Assembly: GCA_033060915.1 (NCBI GenBank) | Contig: CM065397.1 | Span: 30,915,001-30,979,000, forward strand | Origin: Euryodendron excelsum | Taxonomy: Eukaryota; Streptophyta; Magnoliopsida; Ericales; Pentaphylacaceae | Direction: 5' to 3' | DNA: 64,000 bases | Shown: piece by piece, positions 35,908 through 47,900 of the stretch | Position numbering within the stretch: the first letter of the stretch is position 1 | How the letters are laid out: every line of letters starts with the position of its first letter | Notes under the pieces: model-generated | What the model was told of the DNA's origin: nothing | Databases searched by the model: none | Seen by the model: only the letters and a program-made list of their open reading frames with translations | Program-made: the position numbers and the translations under genes

Positions 35908-38900
35908 ACACCAAAATCACTTGTCATGCACAATTAAGTATTTTCTTTTTCTTTTTCTCTAGGGCATGCTTGTTGCACTACAATTTCCTACAATTATTCT
36001 TGATTGATTGAAGGGAGACAAGGCATGACAAACACTTGTCATGCACAATTAAGTATTTTCTTTTTCTTGTTCTCTACTATTATTCCTCCCCTAATTGACC
36101 CCATATGATATATACATATCTATATATATATGTATATTTATAACTCTCTAATTCTTTATTCTATAAAGACTTTGTTTCAATTACTCCTTTCCTTCATCAT
36201 TTTAAAACAAAAAAATACAGGGTTTTACGGTTTTCCTCTAGGTTACCTTCTTTCAATTGCTCATGCTCGGCTGTGGCCTCAGAATGGATCTGATGCCAAA
36301 TTGCTTGTGGTCAGCTACTCTCGGATGCCTACTTACTAAGATTATGATCGACACTCACTGTGCGTGCCAAATTCTTACTCTGCATCTCCTGCACTGCTCA
36401 AGGAGGGAAGTGCTTATGTTTGGCAACTCTTGATACGTCTAATATAAATTAAGGGCCCATTGCCAAGTATTCTTGCCTTGCTATAGAGTTGGTCTTCAAT
36501 TTTGACGTTTGGTTGCGTTTGTCCTTTCACATTTTGCAAGGGCTACATGGAGAGTTTTGATTGAAGCATAGGCGTAGTGGCACATGACATGAAAGACAAG
36601 CACATCTTTTATACGTGACAACTTTAAATGGGCTTTATTTATCTGTTTTTAGGTTTCTAAGACGCTGGAACATCTCTTACATTGACTCAGGTAAAGGTGT
36701 TAGGTGCGAGTATGTGCTTAAGTATTGGATTCCTCTAATTTTTATGTTCAAGGAGATAGAGACACATCAAAATATTTATGTTTCTTTATATATATATTTT
36801 AGATTCTACGATTAAATAGTGTTTACAAAATGTTATAAAGCATTTCATGCATGGTATGAGATTTTTATGCATATTTCTATGGTGAACTCGAATTATTACA
36901 CATTTTATTAGGTGAATGTTCAACAATACATATTAGAACCCATACCCATATCCATACCAATACCCATACCCATACCAATACCTAAGTGTCGGTGTTCAAG
37001 TGTTAAATGTTTGGCCTAGTGTCATGGTTCACTTCTTTACGATCATAATAGCTCAAATGTGTGCCAAGCTTGAGCCAAACTTATGCCCAAGGGTTGCTCA
37101 AACCTTGTCCAAGTATTGTCCAAACAATGCCCAAATAATGGCCAAGACAGCATCAAGGCATCCCAAGAATAGTCCAAGGAGGCAGCCAATAATGCAGCCA
37201 AGTGGGGGGCCAATTAACCTCACTTTGGCCTATGCCAACAGCAAGGGTGAGGGGCAAGATAACTTTACCAGCATCTAGCCATATCACGAGCTACACTTCA
37301 AGGTCGGACTTATGCTCTCATTTTATAGTCTCGTGTCAATCCAAACTCATCTGTACATATTGTATAGAGTTTAAGAGCATAGGTTTGGTGTCGGATACAC
37401 GCGTAGATTTTTTCTTATTAAGGTGTGCGGTATTCAAGTTGATTGTGTCTTAGCCATATCGAGGAGAGGTGTTGTAATTTTTTTGAAGGGTTAGAAAATT
37501 AGTTTAAGGTCATATATAAATGTATGTAAAAGGGTTTTGTCAATTCCTTATAAATATTTTTATAGACCCATTATGACTCCTCGTGGGAGCGTCACGTTTT
37601 GTTGTATCAGTTTACAAATGGCTTAGAAAGCTATTATAAGGAGGGGGTATACTCCTACCACCCTTCACCTCACAACTTCTTGTATGACTTTGAGGCACCT
37701 CTTGTACATAATGTGAGTTATGTAATGATGTTTTATGAATGAAATATATTTATTACTTCTACCCATTCTCTATGGAGGTTGGTTGAGGGTTGGTTATTAA
37801 TGCTCAATTCTAGCTTCCAAATGAGTTGATCTGGGTTTGGCTGGCTTGTCAGACGAACTTGGCAAGCGTCGCATGAGCCTCATTTGTGATTGTCTAGCTC
37901 ACAAAATGTCAGTCCGTGACAGTTGGTATCAGAGCGTGGTTGGTGAGAAGCTACAATGAGATAGTGGTTGCTGTTATTCTTCACAACAAACCGTGAAAAT
38001 GTAGTTGGTGCCGTCCAGCTACAAAATGAAAAGGAAGCAATGAAGGAGTAAAGGATGGTAACTCAAGCACAGAGAGTGTATGTTGGTGGGCTCGGTGGAT
38101 GGAATGCCGCGGTGGCTATAAGGTAAGACGGTGCCCATGAAAAAGTGTGGTGGACAAGCCCAATAGGACGGGTAAGACTTGGGAGGCTCCAATGATTGTG
38201 TCATCGCGTTAACACCCTAAATAGCGAGTGGAAAAGGAGGCAATGGAGCAACGGTGGGTCAAGCACAAGTTAAAGAAGTGCAAGGGGCAAGCCACATGGC
38301 TACGTGTGCTAAAGAAGCGGAGCGAGACCAAAGCATTGGTGGGAGACACACCGCACGCAAGTGCTAAGTTTTTGTGCCAACGTGTCGACGGAGGTACAAG
38401 GGATGCAAAGAGGATGAGAAGGCATCCAAAGCCATAATGTGTATGTCCAAGAGAGCCACGGAAGTGGAGGATGACGCACATGAAGCAATAGTTGGGATTA
38501 TCCAGCAATGCCAAGATGGTAGGAGTTCAAGTGGAACTTAAGTGGCTATCCTTTCCTGAAACAACAAGTATAGGGGCCGGCGGGCCTAATGAAGCTTAGT
38601 ACACATCGGTGCCAATCGGGTGATAATGTCAAGCAAGTTCTTTACCCAATGCTGGACACGGGAGACATGTTCATGAGGGACTAGTTGTTCTACTCTTCCT
38701 GAAGGAGCTTGCACTAAGGGGCGTGGGTGCCCAAAAATGCAGTGTAATGTCTTGAAGGCTATGTCTTTGAGCCACAATAGTCTGCGAACTGTGAACCAGC
38801 AAGGGTGTGGAAAATGGCAAGTCTCAAGTATACAGCAAACCCAGGAGTGGAGGAGCCACATCAAGAATTATCTTAAGTGCACGGCAAACCCAAGAGTGGG

Positions 38901-41900
38901 GGAGCCACAAGTGCCGGCAAGTCCAAGAGTGGGGGAGCCAATGTCGAGTTATTTTTCAAGGAAGACGGATGGAACAACAACAATTGTAAGGGCACGGGAA
39001 GGACTTCTATCAAGAGAGGGCAAGCATAGGGGTCTTATTTCTTATCACCTATGTAATGGACCGCATGGTGTGTAAGTGTTGAATATTTGAAGCGGAGTTA
39101 AGGACCGTAAAGAGTAACGGTTGGTTGGTGAGCCACACCTGGTGAATGTTTCCTTACTCTAACATAAGCAAGAGTGCCAATAGAGGGATTTGACTTCAAA
39201 ACTGTCGAAGGACCATGTAAAGCTCACGTTAACTTAATATTTCACCTCGGTTGAGTTCGGGGTGCATTGTCGTTGGTGGAGTATCTTGAAACAATCAGAG
39301 TATGGCGATGGAGTGAAGGGCCGTCAAGGGGACGGTTGGCTTGCTAGCCACATCTTGCGAGATGTCACCTTGCTACCATTAGGGCGGTGGTGCCCAAAAC
39401 AGTTTTGAGAACTTTTGGTGCATATTTGCTTGTTGTCAATGGATCGGATTCATCAAACTCACAAAGTCTAGAGTGGCAAGAAGGGAGATGTTCCAGTCTA
39501 GACACATGTGAGTGGTGTTGGACTCCAAGTCTAGAGTGACAAGGGTGTTAACACCAAAAATAAGGCTGTATCGACGGGACCGAAAAGCCTTGGAAGAAAT
39601 TGCTTTAGCCTGTTCAATGTGGGGATATCGGTGGCGTGTTCAAGCAAATCTTAACATCAAAGATTGCTCACGAGGGAGCATATTTGGCGATGCCCATGGA
39701 CTAGTTGCAGCTATCCTTGGGTTGTACTTTAAGAGAAAGACCAGATTTGTCTTGGATTGGTGATTGCTATATTGCCATTCCATTTTTTGTGCGATGGATA
39801 GCACAAGTTGCACATAGTTCGCGCTATGTCCATTAACAAGGTTGAAAACTTGTTCTCAATCACGAGATAGTTGGAGGTCAAGAGTGAAGAGCCAAATGGA
39901 CGATGGTTAGGACAATGAGTTCAAGGTGCCTATTAACAACTCTCACCTAGGAGGGGTGGGGACTTCAAGCAAACAATGTGAAGCTTCGGAGGAGGGAGCG
40001 GTTCACAAATCCATTAAAAGTGTCTTAGAGACGGACTTTCAAGGCCAAGCTGAGAGGGCAATCAACACTTAACCCATGAATGGGCAAGGAGGAGGCAGTG
40101 AGTCTAACTCCATAAAAGGGTCTTGAAGACGGACTTTCAAAACCAAGCCAAGAGCACAAGCAATGCCCATGAAGGGTATGAAGTTCAAATACAGGGATGC
40201 ATTCAAGTAGGCGACTTAAAGACGGGACTTCTAAGCCGTGCGGCCAAAAGTGTGGCCAAATTGATCAAACATTTGTGGTGACGACCTAGAGACGGACTTC
40301 TATGGCGCCTGGCCAAGGTGTGGCCAAGTCAATACAACATTCGAGGAGGCGACCTAGAGACGGTACTTCTAAGGCCATTGGCCAAGGTGGCCAAATTAAT
40401 CAAGCATTCAAGGTGGCAACTTGAAGACGGACTTCCATGATACCCGGCCAAGGAGGTCAAGTCAATCCATAGTTCGAGGTGGCGATCTAGAGATGGACTT
40501 CTATAGCGCTCGGCCAAAGTGGTCAATTCAATTAAAAAGTTCAAGGAGGGGACTTGGAGACGGACTTCTAAGGTGCTAGGCCAAGGAGGCCAATCTAATC
40601 ACTTTACCAAGAGGAGTGGACTTCGAGTTCGAGCTTGTGTCGGGGGTGGCCAAGCCGTACGCCTCATTTCAGTCAGATATCTTCAAGAGGCAAGAGCCAG
40701 AGAAGCAGCTTATCGGGTGTCAAGATAGTCCAAGGGGCGACAAAACATCAATTTTAAATTCAAGTCATCAAAATTGAAGCATCACCAGGACGGTGACAAG
40801 TTCGAGTGGAGGAGAGTGTTATGGTCCGCTTCTTTGAGCTTCATAACAGCTCAAATGTGTGCCAAGCTTGAGCCAAACTTGTGCCCAAAGGTTGTCCAAA
40901 TTTTGTCCAAGTATTGCTCAAACAATGGCCAAGACAAGACCAAGGCATTCCAAGAATGGCCTAAGGAGGCAGCCAATAATGCAGCCAAGTGGGGGGTCAA
41001 TTAATCTCACTTTGGCCTATGCCAACAGTAAGGGTGGGGGGCAAGATAACTTCAACAAGCCACATTACGAGCTACACTTCAAGGTCGGGCTCATGCCCTC
41101 ATTTTATAGTCTCGTATCAACCTAAACTCATATGTACATATTGTATAGAGGTTAAGAGTGTATGTTTGGTGTCGGATGCACGTGTAGATTTTCCTTTATC
41201 AAGGTGTGCGACATCCAAGTTAGTCGTGTCCTAACCCTATCGAGGAGAGGAGGTGTAATTTTTTCAAAGGGATAGAAAATTAGTTTAAAGTCATATATAA
41301 ATGTATGTAAAAGGATTTTGTCAAATTCCTTGTAAATATTTTTGTAAACCCATTATGACTCATTGTGGGGGCGTCACGTTTTGTTGTATCAGTTTACAAA
41401 TGTCTTAGAAAGCTATTATAAGGAAGGGGTATGCTCCTACAACTCTCCACCCCAAAACTTCTTGTATGACTTTGAGGCACCTTTTGTATATAATGTGAGT
41501 TATGTAATAATGCTTTTATGAATGAAATATATTTATTACTTCCACTCATTCTCCATGGAGGTTGGTTGATGGTTAGCCATTAATGCTTAATTCTAACTTC
41601 CAAATGAGTTGATCTGGGCTTGACTGACTTGTCAGACGGACTTGGCAAGTGCTGCACGAGCCTCATTTGTGATTGCTTAGCTCACAAAATGTCGATTCGT
41701 GACACCTAGGTACTTAATGCGTGTTACGAAAGTCCATGCAACATAGCCCCACGCGTTTACGCATATGTTCCTGAGATGCCTTGGGTAAATGTGTGTATAG
41801 ATATTTATACATATGTCCTCTTTTTTCTTCACTTACTCCTAGAGCACGGATCCAACATTTGCACACTTTTTAGTTGACTTTTCTACATAGTTTGATTGAG

Positions 41901-44900
41901 TTGTTATAGGCTAGTGAGCTATTAAGTCGTGCCCCATCCCAGATGGTTCGATAAAACCTCCCCTAAAATGTGACGTGGCAAAACTAGCTAACTTCCACAT
42001 GTAACCAATGTCAAATAACCTGATTAAAGTTCAAATAAAAAAACAAACCATTGCTAGATAACAAAGTACTATATTACACATCACTATTCTCGGTTACAAA
42101 GCATCAAGTCATCTCATCCTGATTCATACAACTCACAACATATGTACAATAATGTACTAAATATTTCACTACAAGATGACAAAATAAGCATTGAGCACTG
42201 CTCATAAAGCTCTACCTCTTTAAGACTTCAGTTGTTCAGTGGACTACTTCTAGTGCTGCACACCTGAAATGTTTTCCCATAAAATGGGTAAGCTAATCGA
42301 GCGCTTAGTGAGTATATTGAAACCGTATAAATAGAAAATATGTAAAACAGCTATGGATCAAGATTAAGCTCCACTAACTTTCCTAAAGAACATTTTAATA
42401 GAAATCATTCATAATGAGGATATAATTTAATCTATCAATGAAAAATAATATAATTTGATCTATCAATGAAAAATAATGGCCTTGAAATCAAATTGTAATC
42501 AACATCTATTTTGGGTTCAACAAATGCATTCCATATAGCCAAGGGTTGATAACTTTTAATCAAAGTTATGACAGTACTGTTACCCCGATTATTGGCTTAA
42601 CTACTGACGTTGGCGGAGTCAGGGGTCATTTATTATTTTTCCAACGGTAGGGATTCTTTCAAAGCAACTCAACAACTTCACTATTAAGCCCGGAAGCCAG
42701 GAAAACATTTCCCGATAAAGTTCGGAAGCCAAGCAACAAGGCTGTAACAACATGAATCCATTATCGTACTTTAAGAAACATACTTGATCCAATAACTCAA
42801 AATATTTCACAAAATCACTTTCATAAATAAAACCATTCTATTGCTATAAAGAAACATAAGATTCATAATTATAGAATAGTTAAGTTTTTAGTTCATATAA
42901 TTCCATATACTCACCTTACACTAAAAGCTGCCTAATTCTTATGCTCACATAACCCTTATATGGAGATGAAGTGGGCATAGGACTCTTTGGACCTAACACA
43001 AGCCAAATCATATGATGCAATGAGTAATAAATTCACGTTCCCATGTTCATACATTTAAATGCATGCTTAAATTTACTTTTTTCAATTATGCATTATCATA
43101 AATGCACATGAAATGCATGTACATGTATAACCCACACTTATTTTGGGGTTTAAAATCTTCTAGTACATAGATGAGAAGAATGTAGTTACAGAACACCATA
43201 TCTTACCAAAGATAAAGACCACCACACAAGTTCCTTCCTTCACTTTCTCATCATTCTTTTCTTTTCTTTTCTTTTCTCTCTTTTTTTCTTTCACTCTCTC
43301 TTAGCAAACAAAATTTTTGACAAGCTCGTTAATAAACTCCTCTCTTCTCTCTCTTCTCTCTCTTATTCTTATCAGGACATATAGAAGTATTATTATATCT
43401 AATACAACATATGGCACAAACACATGTACACACCTTGTTGATAAAGCACACACCTTATTTGATGAAACATCCACCTTGATTGATGAAGCGTGCACCTTGG
43501 CGTCACCCTCACACAGACCTTGCTTGATGAAGCATACACCTTGGTGTCACCCTCACTAGTCACACTAACAAGCACCTCATTGACTAAGTAGATGAACTTA
43601 TTATTAGCACTAATTAATCTTTACTTAAGTTAATTAATTGAGTTTAATTACAAATGAAAATGCAATAAAATTATAAACACTAAACCATGCTAATTAAGCA
43701 CATTGATTAGGCTAATCTATACTTAATTAAGGTAAATGCCTCTAATGTATGCATGAAGGTCACATATAAAGTATGGATAGAGAAATTTACCCAAAAAAAA
43801 GTATTATGGATATGAACATGAGATAGGGAAACAACACCATTGATACAGAATTTTCAAAAAAATAAGCACAAGACATGATTTGGATATAACAAGAAATATC
43901 TATAAATTTTCATATGTATACATGAAAATAATAACTATTTTCTTTGTTTTTTGCACTACTAATACATTTATATTTCATTATATCAAAATAGTGAGAAATT
44001 ATTTTTCAATTTTTACATATTAGAAAAGAAATGTGAAATAAAGTCCTAATGCCTACTTGGAAAGCTCTATCTATAAACAAATTGGAAGTTTTGAGTTTCA
44101 AAATTCCTAAACTTAAGAAGTTCAAAGAAAGAAGGGATTAGTTGGTATAACTCCATATTGTTTTTATTTTATCATCGGATCCCAATTTATTTTCCATGTG
44201 TTTACTCAAGAGTTGCTCAATGAATCTGTTAATTGTTTTTAGGGTAAATTATACTGACTTCCCTTCAACATTTGTTAAAATACAAGAAACTCACACAACA
44301 TTTTATAATTACACTGACATCCCTTACTTTATTCATATTGTTAACAAATTTTTCTTTCCGTTAGTCAACTGTTAGTTGACCAAACGAAAAAAGTGACGCA
44401 AGCTCAATAAATTTTTACAATGACTATTACGCCCTCATCAAAGAAATTAATTAATTAAAATGTCTACATTTTCTCTTTCTACAATTGTTGTAAACCCATG
44501 TTACCAAATCTCTTCGACTCCATGACAACAAAACTCCATTATAGAGACCATTACCAAACTCTTTTCAACTCCATTACAGTCACTATCACCACCACCACCA
44601 CCACCACGACTGTCACCCCCCAAACCCCATCGCCACACCTAATCCTTGAAGGCAAACTAGATCTGTGCAATTGCCACATGCAGCCCTTGAAGACGAACCA
44701 CACCCACCTGCAACCCCACTAATCTGTACAATCGAAACTTAGGGCTTGAAGCTCTTCTCTTTAATGGTAGATAAAAATGCAGAGAGATGGAGAAAGAGAT
44801 CACCTAAAACCCCCACTGATCTGTGCAATCAAAACTTTGGGCTTGAAGCTCCTCTTCAATGGAAGATAAAAATGCAAAGAGATGTAGAAAGAGATCAATT

Positions 44901-47900
44901 TATAAGTTGAATGTGGGTTTGGCTGATGTATATGCAGGTATATATATGTACTTATGCACTAACTATGATTTATAAGTTGAATGTGGGTTTGGTTGATGTA
45001 TATGCAGGTATACATATGTATGTATGCTCTATGTCGACCCCAACTAGGTCTTGCGGTGAGATGGGTGAGGGTTGGGGCTAATCGAAAAAATTATATCAAG
45101 AAATTTCCTTCTAAAGTATGGCTTTTTTTCATTTAAGATTTTGGATCTCATATTTTCATTCAGAAATTGTGATTGCTTTTGTTGGAACGGGATTTGAAAT
45201 CCATTAGTAGAGATGACCCTATGTCTTCGACTAGAAATACGACGGTGGTGGGTTGGGCTAGGGTGGGGGGTGGTCGGGTGTGGTGGGTGATTGCCGGGGT
45301 GTGGTCATCTATGGTGGAGAGTGGGGTAACACTTGCACCCACCATGTCTGTTTCAGAAACAGGGAAGAAGAAGATGGCTGAGAATTGAAGAAAGTGAAAA
45401 AAGAAATAAGAAAGACAAAATAAAATAGGTAGTCTGTTTTTATATTTCTAAAAAGGGAATAATTTTTTATGACCCTAATTTAAATAAGGGTACTTAAGTA
45501 ATTTCACACTCTCCTTGATGTCCGTTTTCTGACAAGGAAGGTCAGTGTAATTATGAAATGCTGTGTGAGATTCTTGTATTTTAACAAATGTTGAAAGGAG
45601 GTCAGTGTAATTTACTCTTGTTTTTAAGCAAGGGGCAGTGTGTCCACTAAGTGTCCGAAGCGTGTTTGGTACTGAAAAATTTAAAAATAATGACACGTTT
45701 ATATGCATATTTGACACCTATCGTGGAGTGTTCTAGGACTGTTGGCTTTCGATACCAGTCCGGCACGGGCATAGGACCTTCTTAGAAGTAAGACTCTGGG
45801 TTTCTTAGTTTGCAGGCATCCTAGAGTTAGGCTAATTTTTGTAGACTTTTGATATTTCTCTACACGTGACTTTATCCGTGTGAGTTTTGGCATGAGAAGC
45901 GTGTCTGGTACTGAAAAATTTAAAATAATGACATGTTTATATGCATATTTGACACTTATCATGGAGTGTTCTAGGACTGTTGGTTTTCGATACCCGTCCG
46001 GCACAGACATAGGACCTTCTTAGAAGTAAGACTTTGGGTTTTTTAGTTTGCAGGCATCCTAGAGTTAGGCTAATTTTTGTAGACTTTTGATATTTCTCTA
46101 CACGTGACTTTATCCGTGTGAGTTTTGGCATGAGAAGCGTGTCTGGTACTGAAAAATTTAAAATAATGACATGTTTATATGCATATTTGACACCTATCAT
46201 GGAGTGTTCTAGGACTGTTGGTTTTCGATACCCGTCCGGCACGGACATAGGACCTTCTTAGAAGTAAGACTCTGGGTTTCTTAGTTTGCAGGCATCCTAG
46301 AGTTAGGCTAGTTTTTGTACACTTTTGATATTTCGCTACATTGACTTTATCCGTGTGAGTTTTGGCATGAGAAAAATTAAGCTCACGAAAGCATTGAGAA
46401 TCAAGCCAGCAACGCCTTGAAAAGTGATAAATCAAAAGCCACTTACCATTGAGCTACCACATGTTGTTCCAAGTTTTATTATTATATGTATCATCTGAAA
46501 CATGTATTATTAAAACTAAACATATTCACACAAGCTTGACCTTATAATAAATATAGTTATCTTATAGTAATTAATGCATAAAGTCATTTTTGCAAACTTA
46601 TACAAATATTTGTGTATATGGAGGTGCTATCGCACACGAGGTATTTTCATCAATGGTGCTCTCACACTCCCACTCCACGAATCTTCCAAGGATAGATAAA
46701 AAAAACGTAAAAAGAAGAATAATTCCAAGAAAATAGGGGAAAAAACCTCTTGAGAGTTGAGAACTAATGCCATCGTTGCAGATTTTTGTGTGATAGAAAG
46801 AAATTTGGGGAAAGCATAAGTAGATCATTGTGTTCTAATAAACCATCTAGTAGAGATTGTTATACAGCTGGTATATCACATGCAATGCACGTGCAATTTC
46901 ACTAGTATATATGTACGTATGTTTGTATATATGTCTCTTTGTTTGTATCTTTACTAGTGGCTCAAAGGTAAACATAATAATTGATAACTTGCTCAAAATT
47001 AATCTAACGAGAACTAATACACAATTCCCACAGTGCAAAAAGGTTGGAAACTTTGGCAGTAGCTTTTTTGTGTTTCATGATTTTATCTGGCATTTCTACC
47101 AACTTGCAATTGGGTTGTGTACTTGTGTTGTTTTAATTTAGTTATGTAAAACAGGTATTATTTTTGTGGGAAATGCGAAATAGAGATGTTGCTTTTGATT
47201 TTAAGATGGCGAAAAAAATACAATTTTTACTTTCAAAAGGAAATTCTTACCATGGCAGAACCCTTGTAGCTTAGTATCCGCAAAAATTGTGATTCATGTT
47301 AATATTTTAGTTCCAGAGCTTTCGTATTTTGTGTCACAATTATATACACCTGAGCCAATTATGGTTATTTAATTTTCCATTTCATACATAGGTAATATAA
47401 AAAAATCCAAGAATTTAATGGCAACTATGGTTGCCGCATGGCAACAGTGGTCAGGAAAGCAATTTGTTCCTAGATTCTAATCCAAGTTGCCTCTCCTTTC
47501 TGATGCAAGGTTACATAGCAATGTGTGTTGTTCTATTCCTTGACAGCTAGTAGGAGGCATGCATTTCACTGTGGGGAGTTACATAATGGGAGATTGTGCT
47601 GCTCTCCATGGTTACTATCCATGGTTCTTTTTGTTCCCTAATTGTAATGAATAGTTTTACCAGTTTGTCTGTCGTTAGGTCACCTGAAGAGATTATTCGA
47701 AGACAGGAACAAACTACTGTCTTGGTTGAGATGGTTTTTTCTTTTTTATTTCAAAATATTAGGCTCTGTTTTCTTCTGCTGGGAAATGAGATAGAATAGC
47801 ATACCAGTTTTTGTGTGTTTTGTTTTGTATTAATATTCTCTCAGGAAAAATACAGTGTCAAGTCTTTAGGAGAGTGCGTTGGACTTGTTTTCTTATTGTG

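Larger units (their letters stand above)
37020..41704 (+). mobile_element. Complete non-autonomous LTR retrotransposon inside the intron
   Basis: 4685 bp with two LTRs (37020-37921 and 40817-41704), both TG...CA, a tRNA-iMet primer-binding site directly after the 5' LTR, a purine-rich tract before the 3' LTR, and the perfect 5-bp target duplication cctag at 37015-37019 and 41705-41709. The 2.9-kb interior has no gag or pol domain in any frame, so it depends on another element (LARD-like). It lies in the same sense as the CWC21-like gene. The LTRs differ by scattered substitutions and small indels, so it is not brand new. Confidence 0.9.

Noticed and set aside
35621..36011. ORF with poly-Gly or poly-Pro stretch
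   Set aside because: Caused entirely by the C40 run.
37924..37935. tRNA gene fragment
   Set aside because: Only the 12-base complement of the tRNA 3' end is present; its position two bases after an LTR makes it a primer-binding site.
45699..46435. Three similar minus-strand ORFs of about 100 codons as a gene family
   Set aside because: They are offset by exactly 238 bp and are read-outs of the tandem repeat; no conserved start region or known domain.
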